Source of the DNA: Nitrospirales bacterium
Lineage (GTDB): Bacteria; Nitrospirota; Nitrospiria; Nitrospirales; UBA8639
Reading direction: 5' to 3'
NCBI GenBank assembly: GCA_029261295.1
Contig: JAJDBP010000031.1
Span: 62,001 to 126,000 of the forward strand
DNA: 64,000 nt
Made by a program: the position numbers and the translations under genes. Below, in pieces: positions 26,822 through 35,815 of the stretch. How positions within the stretch are numbered: the stretch's first letter is position 1; each line of letters opens with the position of its first letter. The notes under the pieces were generated by a model. The model was given only the letters and a program-made list of their open reading frames with translations. It had not been told where the DNA came from and did no database searches.

Positions 26822-27412
26822 ATGAGGTATGATCGATTTGGAGTTTTCGAATCTGATATTTTTTTGAGTCATTGGATATTCCCCATCTTCTTGCTTTTCA
26901 TTCTAGGTCTAGGGGGGTGTGCTTCTGGAGTAAGTGAGCCTCCAGCTGGTCTTATTATTGGGGTTGTTGATCCGCAAAGAATCTTACAAGATACCGTGAA
27001 AGGGCGGCGTCTTTCCGACAACCTGAATGCGTTTATGAAAGACCGACAGGCTCTTATTGAATTAGAACAAAGGGAACTTCGTGATTTGGAAGAGTCATTG
27101 CGTGCGCAAATGACGGTGTTGAGTCAATCCGCAAAGGTATTGAAGGAAGAACAATTTCGCCAAAAGATGGGCGCCTATCAACAAAAAGTCGCTGAATTAA
27201 ATCGTGAAGTACAAGACAGACAACGAGAATTACAAAATGAGTTTCGTCGTGAAGTGGGAGAAGTCGTGACTCAGATTGCCAATGAAAGAAATTTAGGATT
27301 GGTCATTGAACATGGCCCCAGTTCCGGAACGTTATTTCATCAAGAAAGTTGGGATATTTCAAAAGAAGTCATTCAGACAATGAATCAGAGTGAAAAAGTG
27401 GAAATTCCCTAA
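26822..27412 (+). CDS. OmpH/Skp-family periplasmic chaperone with lipoprotein signal
   Basis: Skp holds unfolded outer-membrane proteins in the periplasm on their way to BamA. The 196-residue product has the OmpH core: IGVVDPQRILQDTVKGRR, then a long charged coiled coil (~60-150), then VVTQIANERNLGLVIEHG. Unusually, the N-terminus is a long signal peptide ending in GLGGC, a lipobox, so the protein should be membrane-anchored by lipid, whereas classical Skp is soluble. The signal peptide has an extended ~18-residue n-region. It follows bamA by 31 bp. Confidence 0.88.
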   Translation: MRYDRFGVFESDIFLSHWIFPIFLLFILGLGGCASGVSEPPAGLIIGVVDPQRILQDTVKGRRLSDNLNAFMKDRQALIELEQRELRDLEESLRAQMTVLSQSAKVLKEEQFRQKMGAYQQKVAELNREVQDRQRELQNEFRREVGEVVTQIANERNLGLVIEHGPSSGTLFHQESWDISKEVIQTMNQSEKVEIP

Positions 27413-27492
27413 GTATATCTAGATATGCCGTTTGTCGAGTGTTTACAAGGGGTCTGATTAATATTGGGGAATGGAATTAAGGAGAGGTCTCT

Positions 27493-27951
27493 ATGGCTCA
27501 AGAGATATTAGATATCCTGGCGATCCAAGCTCTACTTCCGCACCGATATCCCTTTTTATTAGTTGATAAAATTGTGGAGTTAGAGCAGGGCAAGCAGATT
27601 GTTGGATTAAAAAATGTCACAGCAAATGAGCAATTTTTTCAAGGTCATTTTCCTGGGCAACCCATTATGCCTGGCGTGCTACTTCTCGAGGTCATGGCAC
27701 AAGTTGGTGGTGTATTAGCGAGAAAGACTGCGGAGGGGGAAGGACGACCGACGGTCTTTCTTACCGGCATTGAAAAAGCTAAATTTCGGCGCCCAGTTGT
27801 TCCAGGTGATCAATTGAGGGTGGAGGTGGAAGTTGTTCGGAGAAAAGACCCATTTTGGAAAATGAAGGGTCGAATTACCGTCGATTCTACATTAGTGTGT
27901 GAAGGAGAAATGACGGCTATGGTGAGAATGGAAGAGGAGATTTCCGCCTGA
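27493..27951 (+). CDS. fabZ: 3-hydroxyacyl-[ACP] dehydratase FabZ
   Basis: FabZ dehydrates beta-hydroxyacyl-ACP in fatty-acid synthesis and competes with LpxA for beta-hydroxyacyl-ACP. The 152-residue hotdog-fold protein has LLPHRYPFLLVDKI, the active-site block NEQFFQGHFPGQPIMPGVLLLEVMAQ (the His of GHFP and the later Glu) and KAKFRRPVVPGDQL. Length is normal. A Shine-Dalgarno (AAGGAGAGG) precedes the ATG by a normal distance. Its place before lpxA is standard. Confidence 0.96.
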   Translation: MAQEILDILAIQALLPHRYPFLLVDKIVELEQGKQIVGLKNVTANEQFFQGHFPGQPIMPGVLLLEVMAQVGGVLARKTAEGEGRPTVFLTGIEKAKFRRPVVPGDQLRVEVEVVRRKDPFWKMKGRITVDSTLVCEGEMTAMVRMEEEISA

Positions 27952-28024
27952 AGGCTTGCCATACCTTGGTTTTCCAGATTGATGGGTTTAAGGTTTTTAA
28001 CTAATCCCGTCATGAATTGAGAGC

Positions 28025-28837
28025 ATGATGAATATTCATCCCACAGCAATTGTACATCCGAAAGCCAATATTGGAGAAGATGTGAGTATTGGCCCCTATT
28101 GCGTGATTGGAGAACATGTCACTATTGGGGACCAAACTGAATTATCCCCACACGTGTGTATTGAGGGACATACCGAAATTGGCCGATGTTGTCGGATTTC
28201 ACCTTTTGTGTCCATAGGAACACCTCCGCAACATTTACAATATAAAGATGAACCAACAAAGGTAAGTATTGGGGACCATAATATTCTTCGTGAAAATGTG
28301 ACCATTAGTCGAGGCACTGTTTTTGGAAATGGGATTACACGGATTGGACATCATAACTTCTTGATGGCTTATACACACGTGGCCCATGATTGTGAACTGG
28401 GCAATCACATCGTCATGGCAAATGCGGCCAATTTGGCTGGGCATGTTTCTGTCGGAAATTCAGTGGTCATTGGGGGGCTCGTCGGCGTTCATCAATATGT
28501 TCGCATTGGGGAATATGCCATGGTTGGTGGTTGTTCAGCATTAGGACGAGATGTGCCTCCCTTTGTTCGTGCAGCAGGAGGCTATCGAGCGCAGATGTTC
28601 GGTCTGAATACGATTGCCTTGCGGCGACATGGATTTTCAGCTGTGCGAATGGCGACCCTTAAAGCCGCCTTTGAATTGCTGTTCAGGCAGGGCCATCGCC
28701 TTCAAGAAGCTATCAAATTGGCGAGAAATGATTATGGAGAGAGTACGGATGTTCTGAGTTTATTGACCTTTCTTGAAAGTACTAGTCGAGGAATTTGTCA
28801 AGTCTCCTCTCGGGAACTGGATGATGATGAAGAGTAG
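28025..28837 (+). CDS. lpxA: UDP-N-acetylglucosamine acyltransferase LpxA
   Basis: LpxA adds a 3-hydroxyacyl chain from ACP to UDP-GlcNAc (or a 3-amino variant), the first step of lipid A synthesis. The 270-residue protein begins IHPTAIVHPKANIGEDVSIGPYCVIG, the left-handed beta-helix hexapeptide pattern. It carries HNFLMAYTHVAHDCELGN, with the catalytic His in the AHDC block, and GLNTIALRRHGFS of the C-terminal helices. Length is normal. Two adjacent ATGs (28025, 28028) are equally possible starts. Confidence 0.97.
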   Translation: MMNIHPTAIVHPKANIGEDVSIGPYCVIGEHVTIGDQTELSPHVCIEGHTEIGRCCRISPFVSIGTPPQHLQYKDEPTKVSIGDHNILRENVTISRGTVFGNGITRIGHHNFLMAYTHVAHDCELGNHIVMANAANLAGHVSVGNSVVIGGLVGVHQYVRIGEYAMVGGCSALGRDVPPFVRAAGGYRAQMFGLNTIALRRHGFSAVRMATLKAAFELLFRQGHRLQEAIKLARNDYGESTDVLSLLTFLESTSRGICQVSSRELDDDEE

Positions 28838-28866
28838 TCAATGTCCTAATACCGCGAGAGAAGGCT

Positions 28867-29721
28867 GTGAACCCATCCAATGAGGGTAAGCCCATTGGGC
28901 TGATAGCAGGCGATGGGCGGTTTCCCATTATTTTTGCTGATAATGTTCGTCGATTAGGGTTTACCGTTTCTGCCATTGCGCATTTGGGCTCTACCCTTCC
29001 GGAACTTGAATCCCATGTTGAGAACATTCATTGGTTAAAAGTTGGTCAATTTAGCAAGGCGCTGGCAGCCTTAAAGCAAGATGGTGTGTGTCAGGCTGTG
29101 ATGCTAGGTGGCATAAAAAAGACCAATGTGTTTACCACTCTTCGCCCCGATCTTCGAGCCTTAGCAATTTTTAGTCGTTTGAAGCACTGGAAGGACGATG
29201 CCATTCTTCGTGAGGTGGCAGGAGAATTGGAACGTGAAGGAATTGAGATTTGTGAATCAACATTTGGATTAGAAGGCATTTTAGCCGATGAAGGGTATTT
29301 GACAAAAAAGAGGCCCACCAAAAAAGATGAAGAAGACATTCAGTTTGGATGGGAGACCCTAGAAACTTTAGGAACATTGGATATTGGGCAATGTGTGGTG
29401 GTCAAAAACCAGGTGATTGTTGCCGTGGAGGCCGTAGAAGGTACTGATGAGGCGATTGCTCGAGGTGGGAAGCTTGCCGGTAAAGGGGGAGTGATCGTGA
29501 AAAGAACGAAGCCTCAGCAAGATTTGCGTTTTGATCTGCCTGCCATTGGACCGCAAACAATTCAAACCATGATCTTGGCTCAATCTTCTGTGCTGGCCAT
29601 CGAAGCTAACAAGACAGTCATTCTTGACCGCGAAGAGGTGATTTCTCGCGCGAACAAAGCCGGAATTGCTATTATTGGGAAGACTGAAACGATTGAATCG
29701 ACCATTTCTGACTCACCCTAA
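28867..29721 (+). CDS. lpxI: UDP-2,3-diacylglucosamine pyrophosphatase LpxI
   Basis: LpxI (DUF1009) cleaves UDP-2,3-diacylglucosamine to lipid X, replacing LpxH in many bacteria. The 284-residue product has the LpxI N-terminal block IGLIAGDGRFPIIFADNVRR and GGIKKTN. The C-terminal domain shows QCVVVKNQVIVAVEAVEGTDEAIARGG (the catalytic Asp lies in this EGTD motif), then PAIGPQTIQTM. The start is a GTG at 28867. The gene lies 29 bp after lpxA, as usual. Confidence 0.95.
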   Translation: MNPSNEGKPIGLIAGDGRFPIIFADNVRRLGFTVSAIAHLGSTLPELESHVENIHWLKVGQFSKALAALKQDGVCQAVMLGGIKKTNVFTTLRPDLRALAIFSRLKHWKDDAILREVAGELEREGIEICESTFGLEGILADEGYLTKKRPTKKDEEDIQFGWETLETLGTLDIGQCVVVKNQVIVAVEAVEGTDEAIARGGKLAGKGGVIVKRTKPQQDLRFDLPAIGPQTIQTMILAQSSVLAIEANKTVILDREEVISRANKAGIAIIGKTETIESTISDSP

Positions 29722-29796
29722 CTCTCTCAGTAACCCTTTTCCTCAATGTCCTCAGTGGCAGAGAGCTCTTTCTGTATTTCCCATACACGTTGCCTT

Positions 29797-30753
29797 ATGA
29801 CACAGTCTCTACGAGTTGGAGTCATTGGTGTGGGTCATCTGGGTCGCCATCATGCCCGCATCTATTCGACGTTGTCGTCGGCCCAGGTCGTTGGGATTAC
29901 TGATACTGATGCTGTGCGGGGACAAACGATTGCGGATGAATTTAACCTTTCCTTCTACCGTAACCTTCATGAGTTACTACCCCTTGTCGATGCAGTGAGC
30001 GTTGTCGTTCCAACTTCTGCTCATTTTTCAGTGGTGGTGTCTTGCTTGAACGCGGGTTGTCATGTCCTGGTTGAAAAGCCCATCACGACCAATGAACAAG
30101 AAGGGGAAAAATTAGTCCAACTGGCTAAAGACAAAGGAAAGATTCTCCAGGTTGGACATGTTGAACGGTTTAATCCCATCCTAGATACAGTTCGTCCCTT
30201 GATCCAAAAACCTGGTTTCATTGAATGCCATCGGCTCAGCCCGTTCCAGCCTCGTGGGACGGATGTGGATGTAGTTCGAGATTTAATGATTCATGATCTT
30301 GATTTAATTTTGTCCTTGGGCCTTGGGCCCACAAAGCGCATTGAAGCTAGAGGAATGCCGGTATTTACGGAACATCCAGATATTGCGAACGTCAGGATAT
30401 TGTTTGAATCAGGATGTTTAGTGAATTTAACGGCGAGCCGAATTTCATCTGGACGTTTGCGGAAGCTGAGGATCTATCAGCGAGATTGCTACATTTCTGT
30501 TGATTTGGGCTTAAAGGAGGCCGTGATCAATACTTGCCAGGCAACTGACTCCATGAATCGGGGAGTCCAATCGCAAAAGATATCTGAATCAGAAGGTGAT
30601 GCGTTAACAAGAGAGTTAGACTGTTTTACTCAGTCAGTTCTGGGATCAACGGGGAAGTCAGGTGTATCGGGTCAAGAAGGTGTTGAAGCCTTACGAATGG
30701 CCAGTCACATTGTCACTTTGATTCAAGAATCCGTTATGGAGCTATCTTTGTAA
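29797..30753 (+). CDS. Gfo/Idh/MocA-family oxidoreductase of the lipid A operon
   Basis: The ~318-residue product has the N-terminal Rossmann fold (VGVIGVGHLGRHHARIY) and the EKP motif (HVLVEKPIT) with the catalytic lysine; GHVERFNPI and MIHDLDLIL are typical C-terminal-domain blocks. I choose ATG 29797, just before the Rossmann strand; ATG 29746 would add an odd 17-residue start. In lpx clusters such a dehydrogenase sits between lpxI and lpxB. In species with 3-amino lipid A the related GnnA oxidises UDP-GlcNAc, but the partner aminotransferase GnnB is not in this window. Substrate therefore unknown, with a sugar-nucleotide likely. Confidence 0.85.
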   Translation: MTQSLRVGVIGVGHLGRHHARIYSTLSSAQVVGITDTDAVRGQTIADEFNLSFYRNLHELLPLVDAVSVVVPTSAHFSVVVSCLNAGCHVLVEKPITTNEQEGEKLVQLAKDKGKILQVGHVERFNPILDTVRPLIQKPGFIECHRLSPFQPRGTDVDVVRDLMIHDLDLILSLGLGPTKRIEARGMPVFTEHPDIANVRILFESGCLVNLTASRISSGRLRKLRIYQRDCYISVDLGLKEAVINTCQATDSMNRGVQSQKISESEGDALTRELDCFTQSVLGSTGKSGVSGQEGVEALRMASHIVTLIQESVMELSL

Positions 30754-30801
30754 GGTCATTCATCGAGTGCTTATTCCTATCGTGGTGTAATCTAATCTTA
30801 C

Positions 30802-31929
30802 ATGTTCAATCTTCTACTTGTGACAGGAGAGGCATCCGGTGATCTTCATGGCGCGAAATTGGCTCGAGCTCTTCGAGATTTAGAACCCTCCATTACCCTT
30901 ATAGGGGTAGGGGGAAGACATATGGCTCAGGCAGGGGTGCAATTGATTCCAAATGTTTCACGCGTGGATACGATGGGAGTACCAGGTATTCGCCAATTAT
31001 GGAATGCCTGGAAAACCCTACGTCAACTTTCAACTTTGGTAAAGCAAACTCACTTTGATGCGATTGTTCTCATAGATAGTCCTGCATTGAATCTCCGTCT
31101 TGCCAAAGTTGCCGTGAAAGCTTCCCAAACCTTGATCTATTACATTGCTCCACAGGTTTGGGCTTGGGGGCAGGCTCGTGTACATTTGATCCGAAAGGTT
31201 ATCAAGCATGTATTAGCCATCTTGCCATTTGAAGAGGCCTTTTTCCGCAATGCGGGGGTCACTTGTGATTATGTGGGACATCCTCTTCTCGATGAGCTGG
31301 CAGAATCATATAATGTAGAGCAGGAACGCAGGTCTTTAGGTTTAAAGCCGAACGAGATGGTCGTTGGATTACTTCCCGGTAGCCGAATCAAAGAGGTCCA
31401 GGATCTCTTACCTACATTATTAGAGGCGTGCAATATTATTCAAAGGAAATATCCACAATTACAATTAGTCTTGGCGCAAGCGGATACCATTGCAGATTCC
31501 ATTTTCGCAGAGATTCTACCCAATGCTCCCCCAGTCAAGTTCATTAAAGGGCAACCTAATGAGGTCATCGCGGCCTCAAATCTTGTCCTTGTTGCTTCAG
31601 GGACCGCAACTCTTCAGGCGGCTTTAATAGGCACTCCAATGGTCATCGTCTATAAAACGTCAGCCCTTACCTATCAAATTGGAAAACGTCTAGTTAGAAT
31701 TCCTTATATTGGATTAGTCAATATATTAGCCCAAAAAGAGGTTGTTCCCGAAATTCTACAGGAGCGTGTCACTGCAAAAAACATTGCTAGAGAAGCTCTG
31801 GCAATATTAGGAAATCCAACTCGCCAAGGTACGATGAAAGAAAATTTCCGAGCTCTTCGAAAATCATTAGGAAACCCAGGAGCTTCACGCCGTGCGGCAG
31901 AAATGATTTTAACGGAGATTCGTCCATGA
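30802..31929 (+). CDS. lpxB: Lipid-A-disaccharide synthase
   Basis: LpxB (GT19) joins lipid X and UDP-2,3-diacylglucosamine into the tetraacyl disaccharide at the cytoplasmic face of the inner membrane. The 375-residue product has the N-terminal VTGEASGDLHGAKL and VGGRHMAQAG blocks, YIAPQVWAWGQARV, FEEAFFRNAGV..DYVGHPL, and LLPGSRIKEVQDLLPTLL. ASGTATLQAALIGTPMVIVYK completes the donor site. All are diagnostic. Its stop overlaps the msbA start by 4 bp (ATGA). Confidence 0.97.
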   Translation: MFNLLLVTGEASGDLHGAKLARALRDLEPSITLIGVGGRHMAQAGVQLIPNVSRVDTMGVPGIRQLWNAWKTLRQLSTLVKQTHFDAIVLIDSPALNLRLAKVAVKASQTLIYYIAPQVWAWGQARVHLIRKVIKHVLAILPFEEAFFRNAGVTCDYVGHPLLDELAESYNVEQERRSLGLKPNEMVVGLLPGSRIKEVQDLLPTLLEACNIIQRKYPQLQLVLAQADTIADSIFAEILPNAPPVKFIKGQPNEVIAASNLVLVASGTATLQAALIGTPMVIVYKTSALTYQIGKRLVRIPYIGLVNILAQKEVVPEILQERVTAKNIAREALAILGNPTRQGTMKENFRALRKSLGNPGASRRAAEMILTEIRP

Positions 31930-33677
31930 ACATTTTATGGCGTATCGTCGCGTACCTTAAGCCGTATCGATTCAGATTGTTTCTAGCCATACTCTGCTCT
32001 GCGGGAGTTGCAGCGGGCCAAGGGGCCACGGCTATGTTAGTGGCTCCTCTTTTGCAAGATATTTTCATAGACTTCAATGAGGAGTCTAGAGTGATGTTGC
32101 CCCTAGCCCTTTTAGCTCTCACAATTTTTAAAGCTGTTTTTTCTTATGGTCAATCCTATTTAATGGGGTATGTTGGGCAATGGGTGATTGCTGACATTCG
32201 GCAGCAATTATTCATTCAAATTGTGCGGTTACCTATTCGTTTTCATGATGCGAATAGTTCAGGGCGACTCATGGCTAGAGTCATTAGTGATGTCAATGAA
32301 ATGGCCAATTCCATACCGAGTATCCTCAAGGATATATTTCAACAAGGGCTGACATTTATTGTCTTAATCGGTGTGGCCTTTTATCGAAGCTCAGAGTTGG
32401 CTGCGGTGGTCTTAGTGGTATTACCGTTATCTGCCTATGTCCTGATTCGCGTTGGAAAACGTATTCGAAGGCTTTCGACACGAGGCCAAGAATCGATTGG
32501 TAGTATGGCGTCAGTACTCAAAGAAGCGTTTACGGGAATTAAAATTGTCAAAGCGTATGGCCAGGAAGAGAAAGAATCAGAACGATTTTCTCTTATGAAT
32601 AAAGCGTATCGAAGAGTTCAAGTCAAATCTTCTCAGGCTTCAGCGATTTCTTCTCCCATGTTGGAAATTATTGGTTCTTTTGGAGTGGCATTTATTATTT
32701 GGTATGGTGGTGGTCTCGTGATAGCTGAAGAAATGAAATTTGGTGAATTTTCTTCCTTCCTCACCGCCATATTTATGGCGTATGGCCCTGTCCGGAAAAT
32801 GGCTGGTGCCAATGCATCCATCCAGCGGGCTTTAGCAGGCGGGAAACGCGTATTTTCGGTGTTGGATCTTGATAGTGAATTGGCAAAGGATGAAGGCAAG
32901 GAAATGTTGCCTCTTATTACACGTCAAATAGACTTTTCAAACGTCAGTTTTTCTTATGAGGGTGCGAAGGATCCTTCTTTGGATCGAGTAAATCTGACCG
33001 TTCGGGTTGGTGAAGTGGTGGCGTTAGTAGGGGCGAGTGGAAGTGGCAAGACGACGTTAGTCAATCTTGTCCCACGATTTTATCGTCCGACAGAGGGTCA
33101 AGTGACCATTGATGGATTGGACATCCGATTAGCTGATCGATCGTCCTTACGTCGACAAATTGGGATTGTTTCTCAAGAAACGGTGTTATTTGATGATTTG
33201 ATTCGGAATAATATTGCCTATGGTCGTCCGGATGCGACCGAGCCACAAATCATTGAGGCAGCGCGTGCTGCCTATGCATGGGAATTTATCGATCGCCTGC
33301 CACAGGGGCTTGATACCTTGGTAGGTGAAAATGGACTGAAATTGTCTGGGGGACAACGACAGCGACTGGCCATTGCTCGAGCAATTTTGCGGGATCCTCC
33401 AATCTTGATTCTTGATGAAGCCACGTCGGCCTTAGATTCTGAATCAGAAAAACTGGTGCAGCAAGCTCTGGCTAATTTAATGAAGGATCGTACGACGTTG
33501 GTTATTGCTCATAGGCTTTCAACGGTTCAACATGCCGATCGTTTAGTGGTGATGCAACGAGGGCGGATTGAAGAAATTGGAACCCATGACGAGTTATTGA
33601 AAAAAGGGGGATTGTATACTCGGCTTTACCAAACCCAATTTCAGCTGACCCAACTGCAACCCCTTTCGACCAATTGA
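31926..33677 (+). CDS. msbA: Lipid A export ABC transporter/permease MsbA
   Basis: MsbA flips lipid A-core across the inner membrane. The 583-residue half-transporter has an N-terminal six-helix membrane domain (~1-315). The ATPase domain follows, with Walker A GASGSGKTTLV (~365), Q-loop IVSQETVLFDD, signature KLSGGQRQRLAIARA, Walker B ILILDEATSALD, and the H-loop histidine in VIAHRLSTV. Length is normal. Translation is coupled to lpxB through the ATGA overlap. Other type-IV exporters look alike, but the position between lpxB and waaA supports MsbA. Confidence 0.93.
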   Translation: MNILWRIVAYLKPYRFRLFLAILCSAGVAAGQGATAMLVAPLLQDIFIDFNEESRVMLPLALLALTIFKAVFSYGQSYLMGYVGQWVIADIRQQLFIQIVRLPIRFHDANSSGRLMARVISDVNEMANSIPSILKDIFQQGLTFIVLIGVAFYRSSELAAVVLVVLPLSAYVLIRVGKRIRRLSTRGQESIGSMASVLKEAFTGIKIVKAYGQEEKESERFSLMNKAYRRVQVKSSQASAISSPMLEIIGSFGVAFIIWYGGGLVIAEEMKFGEFSSFLTAIFMAYGPVRKMAGANASIQRALAGGKRVFSVLDLDSELAKDEGKEMLPLITRQIDFSNVSFSYEGAKDPSLDRVNLTVRVGEVVALVGASGSGKTTLVNLVPRFYRPTEGQVTIDGLDIRLADRSSLRRQIGIVSQETVLFDDLIRNNIAYGRPDATEPQIIEAARAAYAWEFIDRLPQGLDTLVGENGLKLSGGQRQRLAIARAILRDPPILILDEATSALDSESEKLVQQALANLMKDRTTLVIAHRLSTVQHADRLVVMQRGRIEEIGTHDELLKKGGLYTRLYQTQFQLTQLQPLSTN

Positions 33678-33700
33678 TACATTGAGGTAATGAGGCGATT

Positions 33701-34410
33701 ATGAAGACTTGGTTAAAGCTGTCCGTGCTTCCCGCAATCGCCGCCTGGGGAATACGCTTATTGGGTAGGACGATGACCATAGCAACAGTTGGCGGAGAAA
33801 CAGTGGATGCCTTCATTCAAAAAGGGAATCCCATTATTATTGCCTTTTGGCATGGGCGACAACTTATGATGCCATTAGCGTATCGAGGGAAATCCGCCTC
33901 AATTTTGATTAGCCATCATCGGGATGGCGAAATTATTGCCAATATCATGAAGGAATTTTGTTTTGGTGCGATTCGAGGATCGAGTTCCCGAGGAGGGATG
34001 CAGGCTCTTCGTCAGTTAGTCTTTGCCGGAAAGCAAGGGAAGGATTTAGTGATTACTCCAGATGGGCCTCGTGGTCCGTCTTGCCAGGTGCAGGCGGGTG
34101 TCATATCTTTGGCGAAGCTTACCGGTTTTCCTATCGTACCTTTGACCTTCGCCTGCTCAAAAAAAAAGTCTTTTCTAGCTGGGATAAATTTCAAATTCCC
34201 TTTCCATGGACGATTGGATTGTTTGTTTGGGGAAACCCTATTTCTGTAGAAAGGGCTCTTCAGAAAGATGAGTTGATTGCCCATGGGAAAGAATTGCAAC
34301 GTATTTTGAATACCTTGACCGAACAAGCTGAAATAGCTGTCCAGCAATCTGATCCTGCTTCGTATTTTCTTCATGCCAGAAACGAAGATTCATCTTCCCC
34401 TTTCAGGTAA
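33701..34410 (+). CDS. DUF374/LpxJ-like lipid A acyltransferase, frameshifted
   Basis: The first frame (33701-34249) encodes a DUF374 lysophospholipid-acyltransferase-type protein with IIAFWHGRQLMMPLAY, ISHHRDGEIIA, RGSSSRGGMQALRQL and VITPDGPRGP, the family's catalytic blocks. After the A9 run at 34159-34167 the family sequence continues in another frame (FSSWDKFQIPFPWTIGLFVW...PISVERALQKDEL, ending at 34410). One extra A in the run would restore a ~236-residue protein of normal length. As written, the product ends after ~182 residues with a wrong tail. DUF374 includes LpxJ, a lipid A late acyltransferase, which fits this operon. The shift could be a real mutation, a sequence error or transcript slippage on the A-run. 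Confidence 0.85.
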
Positions 34411-34417
34411 CCTCCTT

Positions 34418-35815
34418 ATGTTTTGGTTGGTCTATAATGCGTTACTGATCTTGTGTTTCCCAGTCATCATCACTTTGCTCATGACCAAAAAGCGATGTCG
34501 ACGGGGCTTCTTAGCTAGATTGGGGAAAGTCCCTACAGATTTGCAACCTCGGTCTGAGCGGCTGGTGTGGGTTCATGCTGCTTCGTTAGGGGAGGTCACG
34601 GCAATTGTTCCTTTACTCAAAGCTATGAAGGAAGAAGATTCTTGTCAGGAAATAGTGGTGTCCACCGTAACCGAAACTGGGCGGGAAATGGTGTTAAAGC
34701 AATTAAAGGGGATTGCCACACATTTTTATGCCCCGGTGGATATGTGGTGGGCGGTGAGCCGTTATGTGCGAGTCCTCAATCCGCGTTTGTTTCTGCTGGT
34801 TGAGTCAGAAATTTGGCCAAATTTGCTGACAAGTCTTCAGCAACATCAGGTACCTGTGTGTTTAGTGAATGGCCGAATTTCTTCGCGGTCTTTTCCGCGT
34901 TATCGGCTGGTGAGAAAGTTTATGAAAGAGATTTGGTCTTCTTTTGATTTAGCCTTGATGCAAACAACTCAAGATGCGGAACGGATCAGAGAATTGGGAG
35001 CCAAAGTCAGTGTGGTTTACATGACGGGCAATATGAAGTTTGACCAATCATTGGAGCTTCGAGAGAAGAATGACTCGACTATGGCTATCCGAACAACATT
35101 GGGAGTCAAGGAAACAGAGTTAGTCATTGTGGCAGGAAGCACTCATCCTCAAGAGGAGGAATTTATTCTTGAGGCGTATAAGTCCCTCATCAAAACACAG
35201 AAGCACCTGGTGTTGGTTGTGGCTCCCAGACATATTGAGCGGGCTTCAGAATTGGAAAAAATCATTGCACGGTACGGCCTACCCTTTGTCCGACGTAGTC
35301 AGATGAATGAGACGCATCCCATCTGGAATCACGAAGAATCACCACGAGTGATCCTTTTAGATTCACGAGGTGAATTACCTTTTGTTTACAGGGTGGGGTT
35401 TGTAGGATTTGTTGGAGGAACCCTCGTTCCCGTGGGTGGGCATAATCTTTTAGAGCCTGCGCAATGGAGTCGTCCCGTCTTGTTTGGACCGTACGTGGAC
35501 CATTGCCGAGATATTGCTCATCAACTGCTACAAGCTGGTGGGGCTATTCAAATTCATCAACCTCAACAATTAGAGGGACAACTGTTACGCCTGCTCAAAA
35601 ATCCTCAGGAAGCTGAAGAGATGGGTAGGCAAGCCCTGGCCGTTATTCAAGAAAATCGTGGTGTCGTGGAAAAAAATCTCAGAATGATTCACCAATTGAC
35701 CATGCATTCAGGCCCTACCTCCTCCGGTTTGGGTAAGTCCAGTTTCGACTCTTCTGTGGAGAATCCCAATATTATGAGGAAGGATTTGGAGCCCTCTTCT
35801 ATGAGTGTATCTTAG
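34418..35815 (+). CDS. waaA: 3-deoxy-D-manno-octulosonic acid (Kdo) transferase
   Basis: WaaA (KdtA, GT30) adds Kdo to lipid IVA at the inner membrane. The ~465-residue product starts with an N-terminal membrane anchor (WLVYNALLILCFPVIITLLM), followed by RRGFLARLG, WVHAASLGEV, VVSTVTETGREM, FLLVESEIWPNLL and LVNGRISSRSFPRYR. Late motifs are VAGSTHPQEEE, FVGFVGGTLVPVGGHNLLEPAQWSRPVLFGPY. I prefer ATG 34418, which begins the anchor as in homologs; ATG 34373 would add 15 residues. The ~40-residue C-terminal tail is unconserved-looking. Confidence 0.96.
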   Translation: MFWLVYNALLILCFPVIITLLMTKKRCRRGFLARLGKVPTDLQPRSERLVWVHAASLGEVTAIVPLLKAMKEEDSCQEIVVSTVTETGREMVLKQLKGIATHFYAPVDMWWAVSRYVRVLNPRLFLLVESEIWPNLLTSLQQHQVPVCLVNGRISSRSFPRYRLVRKFMKEIWSSFDLALMQTTQDAERIRELGAKVSVVYMTGNMKFDQSLELREKNDSTMAIRTTLGVKETELVIVAGSTHPQEEEFILEAYKSLIKTQKHLVLVVAPRHIERASELEKIIARYGLPFVRRSQMNETHPIWNHEESPRVILLDSRGELPFVYRVGFVGFVGGTLVPVGGHNLLEPAQWSRPVLFGPYVDHCRDIAHQLLQAGGAIQIHQPQQLEGQLLRLLKNPQEAEEMGRQALAVIQENRGVVEKNLRMIHQLTMHSGPTSSGLGKSSFDSSVENPNIMRKDLEPSSMSVS

